Source of the DNA: Anisakis pegreffii
Lineage: Eukaryota; Nematoda; Chromadorea; Rhabditida; Anisakidae
NCBI GenBank assembly: GCA_035041965.1
Contig: JAPYMA010001526.1
Location: 62,001 to 126,000 of the forward strand
Direction: 5' to 3'
Length of the DNA: 64,000 nucleotides
Shown here: positions 50,665 through 63,937 of the stretch, piece after piece
Numbering within the stretch: the first letter of the stretch is position 1
Layout: each line of letters begins with the position of its first letter
Made by a program: the position numbers and the translations under genes
Notes under the pieces: generated by a model
The model's input: the letters and a program-made list of their open reading frames with translations, nothing else
Told to the model about the DNA's origin: nothing
Databases searched by the model: none

Positions 50665-52520
50665 TTACGCTGAGGTGAGGTCACCCTCAGGTGGTGGTGG
50701 TGAAGTTGCGAATTCTTCTAGTGTATCATCATGATCGTGCTGCATTCGGTCAAGTTGCCGTTCTCTTTCCCTCTCAGCTAGCAATAAAGCTAGCTTAGTG
50801 CAACGAAGTTTTCGTGGATCGAGTTTAATCAACTGCTCGATTGAAGTGATACCTGCAGGTTTTGATTGCATTTTGAATATGTCTCGCATTCGAATTATAG
50901 TCGTCCCGATTTTAATCGTTCTAATTTTCGAAAAATTCTTGGTTTGATATTGGAGTATTATGACTGAGATTAGTATGGGCAGCGATTGAGTGTGCTATTA
51001 ACTAATGGTATTACTTATACGATCGAGTACTGGAGATTGCAAGTGCAATAACTCACCTGCGAGTAATTGCAAATCTTGTTGCATTTGCTTTATCATGCGT
51101 TCACATTTTTCGTAGTCTGCAATAGCTTTATCCAAGCCTTCTTTCCTCTCTTTCAGCTGAAATTAATCATGTTGAGGGCGATCGATTTATGCAAAGTAAT
51201 AGATTCAATTAACGATTCATTGCAGAGTTGATTCGACTTTGTATAGTTAGTCATAAACTTTTTGGGGGTGCACGAGGGAAAAGGTTGAGGTTCACTGCTT
51301 CAGAAGGTGACCTGAAATGTGCTAACTTTATTTTTGATAGTCTGTAAGTCGACTCGTTGGGGCGCATCGCGACTGACGGCAATCCGGTCGGCTATATCGG
51401 ATATAAGCTGCACACGCCTTTGGGGATCAACCTCGGTCCAAGCTTTCCGCAGTTTTTCACGGCGTTTTTTTACGGCGACAGAACGGAACTGAGCGAATTG
51501 ATGAGGTATTAAAGTGAGTGAAATATGTGGTGAGTGAGTGTAGAGGATTTTGATAACGAGTAATATTTGGTTTGATGAAGTCATTGAATATTTCAGATGC
51601 AATCGTTATCACCATCTTTCGATTCAAACGAGAAAATTCTTTGTGGATACTTCTCACAAATGAAAAGAATCAGAAGTTATTCTCCAAAAAACTTACGAAT
51701 CGCTGTATAATGCAGGCTGCTTCGTTTAATTTAGCTTGATGTCGTTTTTGGACGATACTTTCGTATTCGGTGTTACTGTTTTGTTTTATTGCGTGTTGCT
51801 GTCGTTCAGAGAATTGCTCCTTCAAGAAAGTGTTCACGTCGTGTGCATTCATACGTGCTATTGTGTCGTACTTCATTTGCTCGTAAGCTTTCGAATTACG
51901 GACTGCTTCTAGTTTCTTCAGAATCTCATCGTTTGATTCCAATAAATCCTTGATTTTCTTCGTTTTGTCTCTTAAAGTGCATCTTATTCCGTGCATTATT
52001 CTATTCGCAAATAAAAACATATTTATGAATGCTGCAAGTTCCAAAGAATATTGCAACGTATTTATGAATATTGCAAATTCTTCTAGCCCAGAAAATTCGG
52101 CGATTTCTCACAAAGGCGACATGTTCATAAGCTAAATCTCCAGATTGGTCAGCAGCTTCTGAAGGAGGTCTCAAATTCCCGAGAAGTGGCATTTCAGAAT
52201 CTCAAAAATTTAGAATTTCCGTAACTCAGCAAATATGCGTAACGTCATAATTCACGATGTAGTCTGCATTTACGCCGTACAAAACAATCTATTGTACATA
52301 TCCATAGGTATCGCATGCAAATGACAGATATACAGGATAACTCACCCAATTATCATATCATTGTCACACTGCTCATTATTGATGTCATCACAACTTGAAG
52401 TGTATCGTCTCCGAGTGTGTTGAATTGTCACAGCGGCAGCATTTTTGTCATCACTGTTAGCATCAGCATCGTCACCAGCACTGTTTACATCTGCACTCAA
52501 TAGTGATCTGGATGCTGTGT
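50665..52520 (-). CDS. IQ-motif coiled-coil protein, uncharacterised (5' end unresolved)
   Basis: Family not recognised. Minus-strand exons 52520-52346, 51982-51697, 51488-51312, 51156-51057 and 50852-50665 join in phase to about 308 residues plus stop; one or more 5' exons are missing. It holds two IQ-like calmodulin-binding motifs (AAVTIQHTRRRY in the first exon, CIIQRFFRSVAVKKRREK across the third junction). Charged, heptad-like helices lie between and after them (DKTKKIKDLLESNDEILKKL, KEGLDKAIADYEKCERMIKQ, LALLLAERERERQLDRM). The C-terminus is acidic and Pro-rich. It is transcribed away from kap-1 with an X-box-like site between them, which suggests a ciliary role. Confidence 0.75.
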
Positions 52521-53244
52521 CTGAAATTCGGATGAAGCTCAGTTAAATCTGAAATTCAGTAGGCCAGAAGTTATTTGTGAATATAAAATGAACAGAATAG
52601 GTTCAATGAATTCGAAACGTGTAACTGAATGCATGATGTACTAACTCGTAAGCGGTATCACTTAAAGAAGCTTCAAGTTATTTATTGAGTAACGCAATTG
52701 AAAATTCAACGTTCAGTCCAGTTCTAACCATAAAAATCATGAAAGATGTTCAATTGAAATCATAGTCAGATCAAAGTTGAGTTCAGTTTCACTTCAGTCA
52801 AAAAGTTAATCAGAGAGTGAACAAAAAGGAGAATATACCATTTGTTGAACTGCACTTCATAAGATCTCTTGTGATTAACTGAAGTGCAGTGAACGCTGAA
52901 GTTTTGGATGTGGTTAGATATATCCTAATGTATCCACGAATGAGTATATCCTCCAATACGAGTGAACATTAGAAAACCACCCATTTACCAAATCGAACAA
53001 GCCCAAGGTTGCTTAGCAACGTGGCTCTCGAATATACTATACGTTTGTGCGTTCATGTCTTTCGGGTGCAAGATTATGTATGAATTGTTGTTGTGAACTA
53101 ATCGTTCAATGAAAGTTATTATTATTTGAAGTGCGCGATCAACGTGCATTTCGACTCGAATCCAAATGAATACCTAATTTCAGTATGCAGTCTGGTTGCA
53201 CTTCACCGCTATAGTAATCTGCCGAAAACGGGTACGTTGCCTCA
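52521..53244. promoter_or_regulatory. Divergent promoter between the IQ gene and kap-1
   Basis: About 725 bp between the two head-to-head genes. It contains a perfect 11-bp inverted repeat (ACTGCACTTCA at 52849-52859, TGAAGTGCAGT at 52880-52890) and the X-box-like site at 53008-53020. The missing first exon of the IQ gene probably lies here. Confidence 0.6.
53008..53020 (+). promoter_or_regulatory. RFX/DAF-19 X-box-like site upstream of kap-1
   Basis: GTTGCT-T-AGCAAC is a perfect inverted repeat of an RFX-type half-site with a one-base spacer, 225 bp before the kap-1 start codon. In C. elegans, X-boxes bound by DAF-19 drive intraflagellar-transport genes. The spacer differs from the usual two bases, so binding is inferred, not certain. 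Confidence 0.55.
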
Positions 53245-56200
53245 ATGGAAGAGGTTGGAGATGAAGAGGCGCATTTCTTGAAGAAGTGATTTTTTATTTA
53301 TCTTCGGCAAAATATTCAGTCTACAAAAACTGATTCGTCATGCGGAACTGATTTGTCTCTCCCCGATACGGTGTCAGCTAATCAAGCACGCCGTCAGTTT
53401 CTGGGTGATACAGTGAAATGATTTATTGCTTTGTTATAAGATCAACTCGTCAGTATTGCAGAAAGACGAAAAACGTCGAGTTGGATGTACACGGTACGGA
53501 GACAGCTGTGATAGTTCGCTATGAAATGGTGCTTTCTTCTGCTTTGGCGTCGCACTCGAAACACTATCAAAAAATGTTTGTTCTCTTGAAATGTGCACCA
53601 AATTAGCTATCAACTGCACACGAATACACCAAAATATTTACCGATTCGTGCACACGCTAACCTTTTCATTGAAATGCACAAAGCGAACAGTTCAGAGAGT
53701 TGTGGGTATAGATGGCACATCTTGAATCTATCATTGTTAGCTGAATAACTTGAGTATTTCAGAATCCAGTTGAAGGACTTAAGTGAGATGGTGGATGTGA
53801 ACGCGTTGGCACGTTACATATTGCAGCGATGCCCGTTGATTGCAGAGTCTCGCATTGTTGAACTCGAGCAAATACTTTACTATCTGCAGAAACGACAGCA
53901 ATTGAGCAATTCTGGTCCGCTTTATGTGATCTTGTTTGCATTGTCTGACATCCAATTCAAAATCGTAGTCAGAGATCTGGATTCATAGAGGCTTAAAATA
54001 GGTATGAGACTGGAACAGGTAATGTTAGAGTTGACGGGTATATCTGGGATTGACATGGATGATTTGTTGATGAAGATGAGTGATTCAGGTGATGCATCAT
54101 CAATAATACAGGCGACACCGTTTGAAAATGTTTCATCGATGAGAGCAAGTCTTGCGAACATTGATGTGAGTTTATTTTGAATTGAAGCAATTGCGATCTT
54201 TTCAATTGTGTTCTCAATTGGAAGTCTTGTTGATAATTGTGCAATTGGCAGTTCTAAGCCCATGAGATTCGATGCAAAAATAGAGACTTATGATGTATCA
54301 TTGAAGGAGTACATTGAGATGTTATATGAGGAAACAGCTGAAAAGACGCGAGGTGCAGCTCTAGTACTGCAGTTATGCACAAACACCGCCAATATTCAAC
54401 AGCTGATTGAAAATGGTATCGATTATGACTTTATTTCGCGGATGATAATCTTTGCATAGATTGATTCTCGGTTATCTATATATGGCTTTGTTTTCATTCG
54501 AACTGAAATTTTGTTTTTAAAAGAAAGAAGTTTTGTCTATTGCAGAGACTCTAATTGTTGCGTTGGCACGTGTGCTTCGTGATGACTGGAAGAAGAGTTT
54601 TGAGTTGGCCACAAAAATAGTCTCCATATTTTGTGTATTCTCATCGTATACTCAATTTCAATCGATCATCGCGCATCATAAGGTTACTGTTGATTATAGT
54701 TTCAGTGTGTTGCAACATTAATGTTCTTCATTCAGATGGGTGCGTTATGCATGCAAATAATCGAATACGAGCTGAAACGTTCGGCAGCGTGGTCTCAAGA
54801 GGCGCGATCTGCTGATCAGAAGGCAGCTCGTAAACTGCATTTGGCCATCAGAAAACAACAACAACTCATTGCTGGTCAGTGTTCGTTTGACCCTTAAACT
54901 AACGTGATGAATTGTCGTATGGAAATATTTTAGTATGTGTGAATTTGCTGATGAATCTGGCGGATGACATAAAGGTGGAATTGAAAATGGTGAATCGTGA
55001 CATTGTGATGTTGATATCGAAATGTATCTGCGACAAGGAGACGAATAGCGATTTGATGATTGCTGCCGTGCAGTTTCTGCTGAAATTGAGCATTTTCGCC
55101 GATAATCATGATGCGTTGGTTGGTATTGTTGTTTATAATTGATCGTTTTGATGTTGATTTCTTCTGAATAGGATGTTTCTGATTCACTCTAGGTGGCTAT
55201 TCACTTTCGTAATCGATCATTAAGTATAATGATTCACCTTTGAGGTGAATGGTCGTTGCGTCGAGAGTCTGTCAGCGCTGTTCCCGATCGAAAATGCAGT
55301 TTTACGTCATAATGTCATTCGACTTTTATTCAATCTTTCATTCGACGTTTCGTTGCGAAATCAAATGGTGTCCGCTGGTCTAGTTTCACATATCGCAGCG
55401 CTCATTGACGGTATCTCTTTGAATTCTGTTGTTTCTGTTTGATAGTGGTTATAATAACAATGAAGAAGAAGAGATTTCAGCAGATGAATGTGCTCTGAAT
55501 TTGATGTATCAGTTGAGTATAAATGATGATGCGAAAGCAATGATCACCTTCACTGACACCATTCAAACGGTACGTTCATTATTGCTTCTTTGAATGGTGA
55601 TAAAAGTAATAAATTTAAGTTGATCGATGCTGTGTTGAACAACGTGGATGCATCAACAGATACAATGAAGGCATTGTTGGTGAATATTGCGATTGAAAAG
55701 CGAAATGCGCAGTTGATTTGTGGCATCGATGGCGCAGGGCTTGATAAGATCATATCGTTATCGGTTTCGACGAAGGATCAGCTGTTGATGAAGGTCGTCA
55801 GGAATATTGCTACACACACCGGAATATCGCAGTCAATGTTCTCGGTAGTTGGTTGGCTTGTGGGCTGGCTTGTTCGTTTGGTGAACACGTTTAAGCAGTA
55901 TTGGCATATTGCAGAAATGGTCGAAAAAATTACTGGAGATAGCGATCAGCGAGGACGAACCGTTAGCGGGACGTGCTCAGCGGGTAGAGTCGACGACGAG
56001 TGATAGTAGTCATAGCTGTTGGTTCGCGATTGAATGTTTAGGATGTGTGAATCAATTGAGTGCACTTGACTGGGCTTCATTGGCTAACGAGTTGTCTTTG
56101 GTGGCATGGATACAGAGGAAAATAGCGTTGCACACTCGAGGACGTGGCTCGAATGACCTGATTTTACAGGTGATTCGTAATAATAGTTTTTTGAAAGGTT

Positions 56201-56888
56201 TTTTGAGGAAGATTCTGAGTGGTCAGAAAATTTTGAAAATATTTTCGAAATAGCGTATATGGGATGTGAAATGGATATTTTATAGGTAGTGATATTATGT
56301 GGAACAATGGCTCGCCAACTTGAGGCAGCACGTTTGCTAATACCTGTTACTGATCAATTGGTGGAACTCTTATCAGGTATGATCAGGAGTTTGTAAGGTC
56401 AATGAGTAATTGTACAGTAATAATTCAGCTCAACAAGAAGACGACGAGATGGTCGTTCAAGTGATATACGTGTTTTATGCATTGATCAGTCACGAACAGC
56501 TCAGTGAGAGTATTATGGGTGGAAGTGCGCATATCGGAGCGTATCTGATTGATTTGATGCACGATCGGAACGCACCTATCAGAGCGATTTGCGACAGGGC
56601 GTTGTCTTTGATTGCGGTGAGATTCATTCCATCGGCAGAAATAATTTAGTTTTGCAAATGTTGTGTTTTCAGGAACGCAGTGAGGAGTGGTCACGTAAAA
56701 TGGATGTGGAACGTTTCCGATGGCATAACGCGCAGTGGTTAGAGATGGTGTCTGGCACAGAGCTTGATGCTCCCACTGGGAACTTGTTGTCTGCGGGCGT
56801 TGACTCGGTGATGTCCGACTCACCGGATATATTCAACGAGGTGTTCGGCGCCGAGGATATCCTCGATGATACGGCCGTACTCACATAA
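53245..56888 (+). CDS. kap-1: Kinesin-associated protein 3 (kinesin-II accessory subunit)
   Basis: Armadillo-repeat subunit of heterotrimeric kinesin-II, which drives anterograde intraflagellar transport. Fifteen exons: 53245-53285, 53462-53575, 53763-53914, 54002-54165, 54259-54415, 54546-54682, 54736-54874, 54934-55118, 55245-55410, 55481-55569, 55620-55844, 55915-56169, 56286-56376, 56429-56616 and 56673-56888. They join in phase to 772 codons (human 792). Landmarks: NVELDVHGTETAVIVRYE, VELEQILYYLQKRQQ, YIEMLYEETAEKTRGAALVL, ALARVLRDDWKKSFELATKI, IRLLFNLSFDVSLRNQM, AQQEDDEMVVQVIYVFY and KMDVERFRWHNAQWLEMV. The acceptors at 54001 and 54258 are the least certain. toc-1 follows on the same strand. 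Confidence 0.95.
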
Positions 56889-57533
56889 AAACATCACTTC
56901 TTTTCTGTGTAATAATATGTTCCGCTCTCGATATTTCGTTGCATTTTTGAAATGTAACCGTGTTTCAATATGTGCTTCGATAGTATTCACCACTGTACAA
57001 TTTGCTTTTACGTTTTCGCAGCATTACCGAATCTGATGCAATTTTTCGTGTCTCATCTGATGAATATCTGTGCTCGATGAATGCATCTCGTTATTTTTGT
57101 CTATCCGATCCGAAAAAATACATTTTGATGCGTACATTATCGTTGATATTGTTCTTAATGAATGTTATTTCATAGTTTTTTCGATCCATAACGTGATTTT
57201 CATTCATAATTTTTATTTATATTTTATTCAAGTGCTGAATAAAAGTGTTCTCCTTGTAATGTTCACCCGTTGTCTCATTCCCCAAAATCAATGTTTCTAA
57301 TCAACAATCCATAAAAAATATCTCATGATTCTGATTTTGAGAATGAATATTCCATCTGTGATCGTCATTTCAAAATATTCATCTGATAGCTGTGTAGAAG
57401 TAAGAATGATAAGTTTTTACCTTGTCACTAATAAACTTTCTCTACTCAGGCATAAATGAACCACTCCATGCCTAACTCAGGAAGCTGATGTTTCGGAAAG
57501 ATAATGTGACTAGTTCAGGGTTGATAGATAGAA
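56889..57533. other. Intergenic between kap-1 and toc-1
   Basis: AATAAA at 57238-57243 is a candidate kap-1 polyadenylation signal. An upstream ATG at 57488 opens a short alternative frame (MFRKDNVTSSG) that resembles the N-terminus of ZnT6, but it reaches a stop before the toc-1 frame. Confidence 0.45.
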
Positions 57534-59580
57534 ATGGTAGGCTTGTCAATAGAGTGGTCGAACACTAATATACGTCAAGCTTGTGCGTGCTCATGCGTGT
57601 GCGGTGTTTGCACGGTGCTCTTGATCGGAATCGTGTCCATAACCCGCTCGTTGGTGCTCACCTCAGCCGCGTGGCTGTCCGTCTTCTCGTTGTTCTCGCT
57701 GATCTCGACCGTGATCGCACTCTCTGTCACGCACAAACCTTCTGCGAGTTATTCGTTTGGCTTCGCCCGAGCACCGGTTTTGGCAGTGTTCTCGACAACG
57801 GTTGGTTGGTGATTTGTTGAGACTGACATGAGAGGATGTCGTTTGCAGGTATTGGCCACTTTGTCGTCGATATTCTTGGTGAAAGAGAGTGTCGAGCATT
57901 TACTCGAGGCTGACTCGCATTCGCATTCGATCCCGCATAAATTCTATATGATCGGTGCATTCGCTGCGTCGTTATCGCTCGAAATCGCAGCTTACGCAGT
58001 CAAAAATCAGCCATTTCAACACGTACTCACCGCATCCAGTAGTTCCTCTCTGCAGGTGATCATTAAGCGATTTTCGGCGTTTATTTTCTAATAACACTAT
58101 TGTATATCGAAACACAAAGCATTCATAAGATACAAATACAAAAACGGAGGAGATCCTTCAAGTAAGATATACGAAAGTTAGGTTTCATCATCCGAATCGA
58201 TAGTGCATGATATCCGTGTACATCTTATACATATACAGCTAAAGTACAGATTTAAAAGTTGATTTCACATATCGCTTTGGTGTCCCTTACGAATCGTCTC
58301 TCTGGCGCTTCTCTTTCGCGCTTCATCGCGACAATGATCGATGCAGACTGCATTGCTCAAGTTCGCATCCAAGCAGAATCTGAGGCTGAAAACATGAATG
58401 TCAAAAAGAGCTACTATCCTGGAATCCGTAAAGTATTCCTTATATTCCAGGAACACTTCGCGGATGTGTCGCATGCAATCTGCTACGTTCTACCAGGCCT
58501 CAGTGTGTTGCTGTTACCAAGGCTGAACGCAATGTCCATCCTGGCATTCCTGACCACGTGTGCTTGTTTTGCAACTCATTGGTATGCTGAATGCAATTGT
58601 TCGTGTAACGCTGACTGAGCACTGCCCGTTTGCAGGTTCATCGCAGAGTTGTGGTGGATCGATGCCGTATCTGCTCTGGTGTTGTCGTTGTGTGTATTCG
58701 CTACAATGTGGCCACTATCTACTTATACGGGTAGAATACTTCTGCAGACCTCACCTCCACACGTTCTGAATCAGTTAGATCGGTGAGTGCATTAATTGAC
58801 AAATCGCTTGATAATGGAGAGCAGTTCCGTAAACTTGAGGCTTGCTTTCACACTGAGTGCTTCTAGAAATGAGTTAGAAATCGTTGTTCTGTGAAAATGA
58901 GTGAGTTAGTTTTGTGAAATTTATATGGAGTATGGTGTTGAGAGATATAATCACTGAAGTAATGTGGCAATAATAATCACAGGCTAAAACAATGTGCACG
59001 GAAACGCGAGCCAAGTGGCCAGCAACGTTACAAACGTTTGATAGCCTGCTTGCTAGTCCAGGTAATAATCACTGAAAGAATTTCAGATGTATATCAGAGG
59101 CATCGACAGTTGAAGGAGTTCTCGAACTGCGCTCGGCACATTTCTGGCAGTTGGATTTCAGTTCGATGGCTGGAACGGTTGATGTGCGAGTGAGGCGAGA
59201 CGCTGACGAGCAGAGGGTGCTGGCCGCGGTCACTGAGAAGTTATCTGCGGTCGTTTCATTGCTTACGGTTCAGGTAGATTCTAGTGGTGTTGAATAGGGG
59301 TTGTGCCCTGATCTGTAAGATGATGTTTGCAATGAATACGTTTTAGGTGGTGAAAGATGCGACAGCATCGTGGCACGCTCTCAACAAGACACCATCAGGA
59401 ACAGGTTTGGCAGGAGGTTACTACCCCGCGTCGATCTCGGCTCAACAAGCCAACATCCAGCACTCATCATCACAACCAAACTTCGGTTACATCAATCAAT
59501 CCACTGATAACAGCAATACTCATTTGGATTTAGGTGCAAGTCATGGGCATTCTCACGATGCGCACGTCATACATCATTAA
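57534..59580 (+). CDS. toc-1: ZnT6-like zinc transporter family protein (SLC30A6)
   Basis: Cation diffusion facilitator of the ZnT6 branch, which in animals pairs with ZnT5 in the secretory pathway. Exons 57534-57800, 57849-58055, 58451-58581, 58636-58782, 59087-59273 and 59347-59580 join in phase to 390 codons. Landmarks are SYSFGFARAPVLAVF, SSIFLVKESVEHLLEADSH, EHFADVSHAICYVLPGLSV, TGRILLQTSPPHVLNQLD, VLELRSAHFWQLDFSSMAGT and VRVRRDADEQRVLAAVTEKL. The TM2 metal-site Asp is absent (VFSLFSLIS), as in ZnT6. The C-terminus is His-rich (GASHGHSHDAHVIHH). A MITE-like repeat sits in intron 4. The start may lie slightly upstream. From memory, toc-1 shares an operon with clk-1 in C. elegans; here too clk-1 is next. 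Confidence 0.93.
58981..59067 (+). repeat. 87-bp dispersed repeat, copy B, in a toc-1 intron
   Basis: Copy of 3998-4084 in the same orientation, inside the intron between toc-1 exons 58636-58782 and 59087-59273, ending only about 20 bp before the acceptor. Confidence 0.75.
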
Positions 59581-60277
59581 TTTAACTCTTTTGACATTAT
59601 GCTACCACTATCGTTACCGATTGATTCAATTCGAAACACAGTCTGAAGAGAACCGAAAATTCAAAGTTTGAGGTCATGTGAATAACGGACAAATAGACTC
59701 TTATCTGCCGAATTATTGTCATCAATAATGACATGACGTTGAAATCAGTAATCCTCAAGAGAGCGTTATTTATGACTGATGAATTGTGTTAATACATCTT
59801 TGAGGGAATAGTACTCCTGTTTCGTTCTCCACATTTTCGATAGTAAATACCGATCAATCAGTTCGATTATTTCGTCTTATGTATCGCCTTTGTGAGCATT
59901 GCTTTCGTTTTGCATAATTAATGAAATAAGTTGTGTGTTCGTTGATGGGATGCGAACAGATGAATGAATGTGATATTGTTGTTGATTACTTGCTAACTTA
60001 TTAATTCGTTGTTATTTATTCGTTGATCGTGTTCATTCCTTCTTGATTTGTGTTCATGGTTGGTTCACTCAAGAAGGCATATTGAAATTGTTGGGCATAT
60101 TAATATGGTTGGGTGTGTTCGAGTAAAAGTGTTTCCATTCGTGATCTTACTTCGTTGTTGATGAACAAGGCGATCGTTCCAACCCGAAATACTTGATTGC
60201 TTGCATAAATAATGAAATGCAGAGTCATAAATGCATGTTCCAGACTACAATAATAAACTAACAAAACTCCCGATAAA
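59581..60277. other. Intergenic/intercistronic region toc-1 to clk-1
   Basis: About 700 bp, AT-rich. A GTTCCAG acceptor at about 60237-60243 lies some 35 bases before the clk-1 ATG and is a candidate trans-splice site. Confidence 0.5.
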
Positions 60278-61404
60278 ATGCGATACTCACTCATTAGATT
60301 AGCACAACAGCAGCTCAATCAAACACAACTGAATTCGATTCGTAAAAGATTGATTGAAAAGATCGTCCGAGTGGATCACGCTGGTGAGTTGGGTGCTGAT
60401 CGCATTTATGCCGGACAAATGGCTGTCTTGTCGAGTGGGTTCATTGAAGTTTTTTTAACATCAGCATTTGATACTGGTTAAGGATAGCCTTCCATTTTTA
60501 CCTTCAGCTTATTATTATGGTTATCTTTGATGATTAAGAAGATACTTGGTTTAAATTTGAAGGGAGATAATTCAGTTTAACTTCAGAGACCTCAACGTCG
60601 TCAGTTGTTCAGCATATGTGGGATCAGGAACGTGAGCATTTACGTATTATGGAACGATTGCTGCATAAACATGACGTTGCGCATTCCATATTCAGTCCCG
60701 TTTTTAGTACATTTGCATATGCACTTGGTATGCCTTTTGCTCACATATATCTCAAGAGAACTGTTTTGATGATGGGCATTTAAGGTGCGGGCACAGCTCT
60801 ACTCGGTGAAAAGTCAGCAATGGCGTGCACCGTAGCTGTAGAAGAGTTGATCACGCAGCATTATAATAATCAAATCAGAGAACTGTCCGAAGATGATCCC
60901 GAAGTACATTCGGACCTAATTAAGGTTGGTGCTTCGGAGTTTTGATTTATCGGCTGGGATATAGCAAATTCTTGTTGAAAGTGACTCATAAGAAGTGTAC
61001 AGTTCTATGTTTCGAGACGGCGTGTGTGACTAACTGGCGATTTTCATTTTATTGGGATTTTCATTTAGTTAGAATTGGGAATTTTAGCTTTTAGAATTTC
61101 ATTTCAGTTACTAAAGAGACTACGTGATGAAGAAGATGAACACCGTCAAACGGGTGTAGATCATAACGGACCTGAGGTATGTAAGTGCTCAATCGCTGTA
61201 AGTAGATCTGCGCTGAAAATAGCGCAGAATAAATGGTGCTCTTTTTTAAAATGAAATTTGAAGTGCTTTTTGCTGAAGCGAGTAAATAGTATAATGATTA
61301 TTGCCTTTATGCAATAATGTTTGCAGGCAGTAGGCTTTCAGCCAATGAAGTGGGTGATTCAAAGCGGATGTCGAGCTGCAATTTGGGTAGCCGAACGTGT
61401 TTAA
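60278..61404 (+). CDS. clk-1: Demethoxyubiquinone hydroxylase COQ7
   Basis: Mitochondrial di-iron hydroxylase of ubiquinone synthesis. Exons 60278-60434, 60587-60727, 60785-60924, 61108-61176 and 61327-61404 join in phase to 194 codons. All di-iron ligand motifs are visible: [16 protein letters not shown] (Glu), WDQEREHLR (Glu and His), [11 protein letters not shown] (Glu) and [10 protein letters not shown] (Glu and His). The N-terminus is short and basic ([14 protein letters not shown]), suiting mitochondrial import. The protein ends [12 protein letters not shown] like human COQ7. Toc-1 precedes it on the same strand. Confidence 0.97.
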
Positions 61405-62655
61405 TAATGCTTTAAAAGCATTTAAAGCACTTTTTTATTCGATATGTCCTTTGCTTTTTACTTCTCTTTATGTTTGAGTGAATTAATATTCATCTCTACT
61501 ATTCACCTATAATACAGGTATACTTCACCTTAAATCGATAGCTGTTGACTTAAGTCGGAAAACCACTTAAGTCGAATTCACTTATCTCTGAATTTACTTG
61601 TCATTAGGCAAAACCACTTATTTTAATATGATTCTATATATTTTCATTCACAGGAACATGATTTTGTGTGCTTTTAACGCTTTTCTAGTGGTATTACGAT
61701 TCCAGTACTCGTGAATTCGAATAGACGTAAAGTCGAATAAATGATTTAAATTTGATTTTTCCTTATATATATTTGATAAATGACATATAATCGTGAACGA
61801 CTTAATTGGAAACAGTGTGGCCCGAGGTATACCTGTGCTCATTAATCAGATTTCATTGTCTATTCCATATCTTCTGGTTTGACTTATAGTTCGTTTGGAA
61901 TTAGTCAGGCGGTTTCAACTCAATGCATCTACAGTATTGTATTTGTATATCTGTGCACAATTCAATGGCATTCTACCTGTAACCGTCTACCTCATCAACA
62001 CGTACTTTTACCTCCTAGGTCGTGCTATTATAAGAGCATATCTATTATTAGGCTTAAATACCGTTCATTGAATTTCATATACACTGTTATGGTACTTGAA
62101 TAGAGTAATCAGAGCGATATTCTTTGTCTATTTCATGTTGTCAATGCATTGTGCTAGTTTATTGCAGATAATATTAATACTAACAGTAACCTAATCTAAA
62201 TAATAAATGTTTTATATGGTGCGATGAGATTAAAAGGAGATCATCACATATGCACATTTATCGATCGTTGTGTCAAATCATATCAGCAGAATCAAATAAC
62301 GGAAACGAGTCACATGAATAATCAATGGAACAATAAAGCAATGGCAGAATAGCATAGCGGTTACAGTGATGAAATGAGATAATAATGACTGATAACAGTA
62401 TTGGTTACATGGCGTTATGTTGAATAATTTAAGGTGGTGTAACGCTTTTGAGATTTTGCGATTTATTCTGAAGGTGAGTGAAACGAGAGGATTGGCAGAC
62501 CACGGGTTTTGTTGCAGGACGGATTTGGATTTTGAGAGGAATGCGGTGTGGCGGAATCAAGTTGGATAGAGGAAGAACATTTGAGTGGATGACGATACAG
62601 GTATGCATAGCAGATAGACAGATTGGTGGACATCAGCCAGATAGAACTCTTCGTA
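61405..62655. other. Convergent intergenic region clk-1 / alpha-tubulin
   Basis: AT-rich 3' flanks of two converging genes. No gene recognised. CACTTAAGTCG occurs twice near 61550-61575. Confidence 0.5.

Positions 62656-63937
<1,282 letters not shown>

Noticed and set aside
52001..52192. Candidate exon MPLLGNLRPPSEAAD in the IQ gene
   Set aside because: The flanking exons (52346 and 51982) already join in phase without it, and its own phase fits neither.
54416..54545. Read-through of kap-1 exon 5 (GIDYDFISRMI)
   Set aside because: Human KAP3 aligns LLLNETALGALARV across the join 54415/54546.
58259..58450. Extra toc-1 coding sequence upstream of 58451
   Set aside because: The open frame is intron read-through; exons 58055 and 58451 join in phase at the family-conserved LQ-EHFAD.
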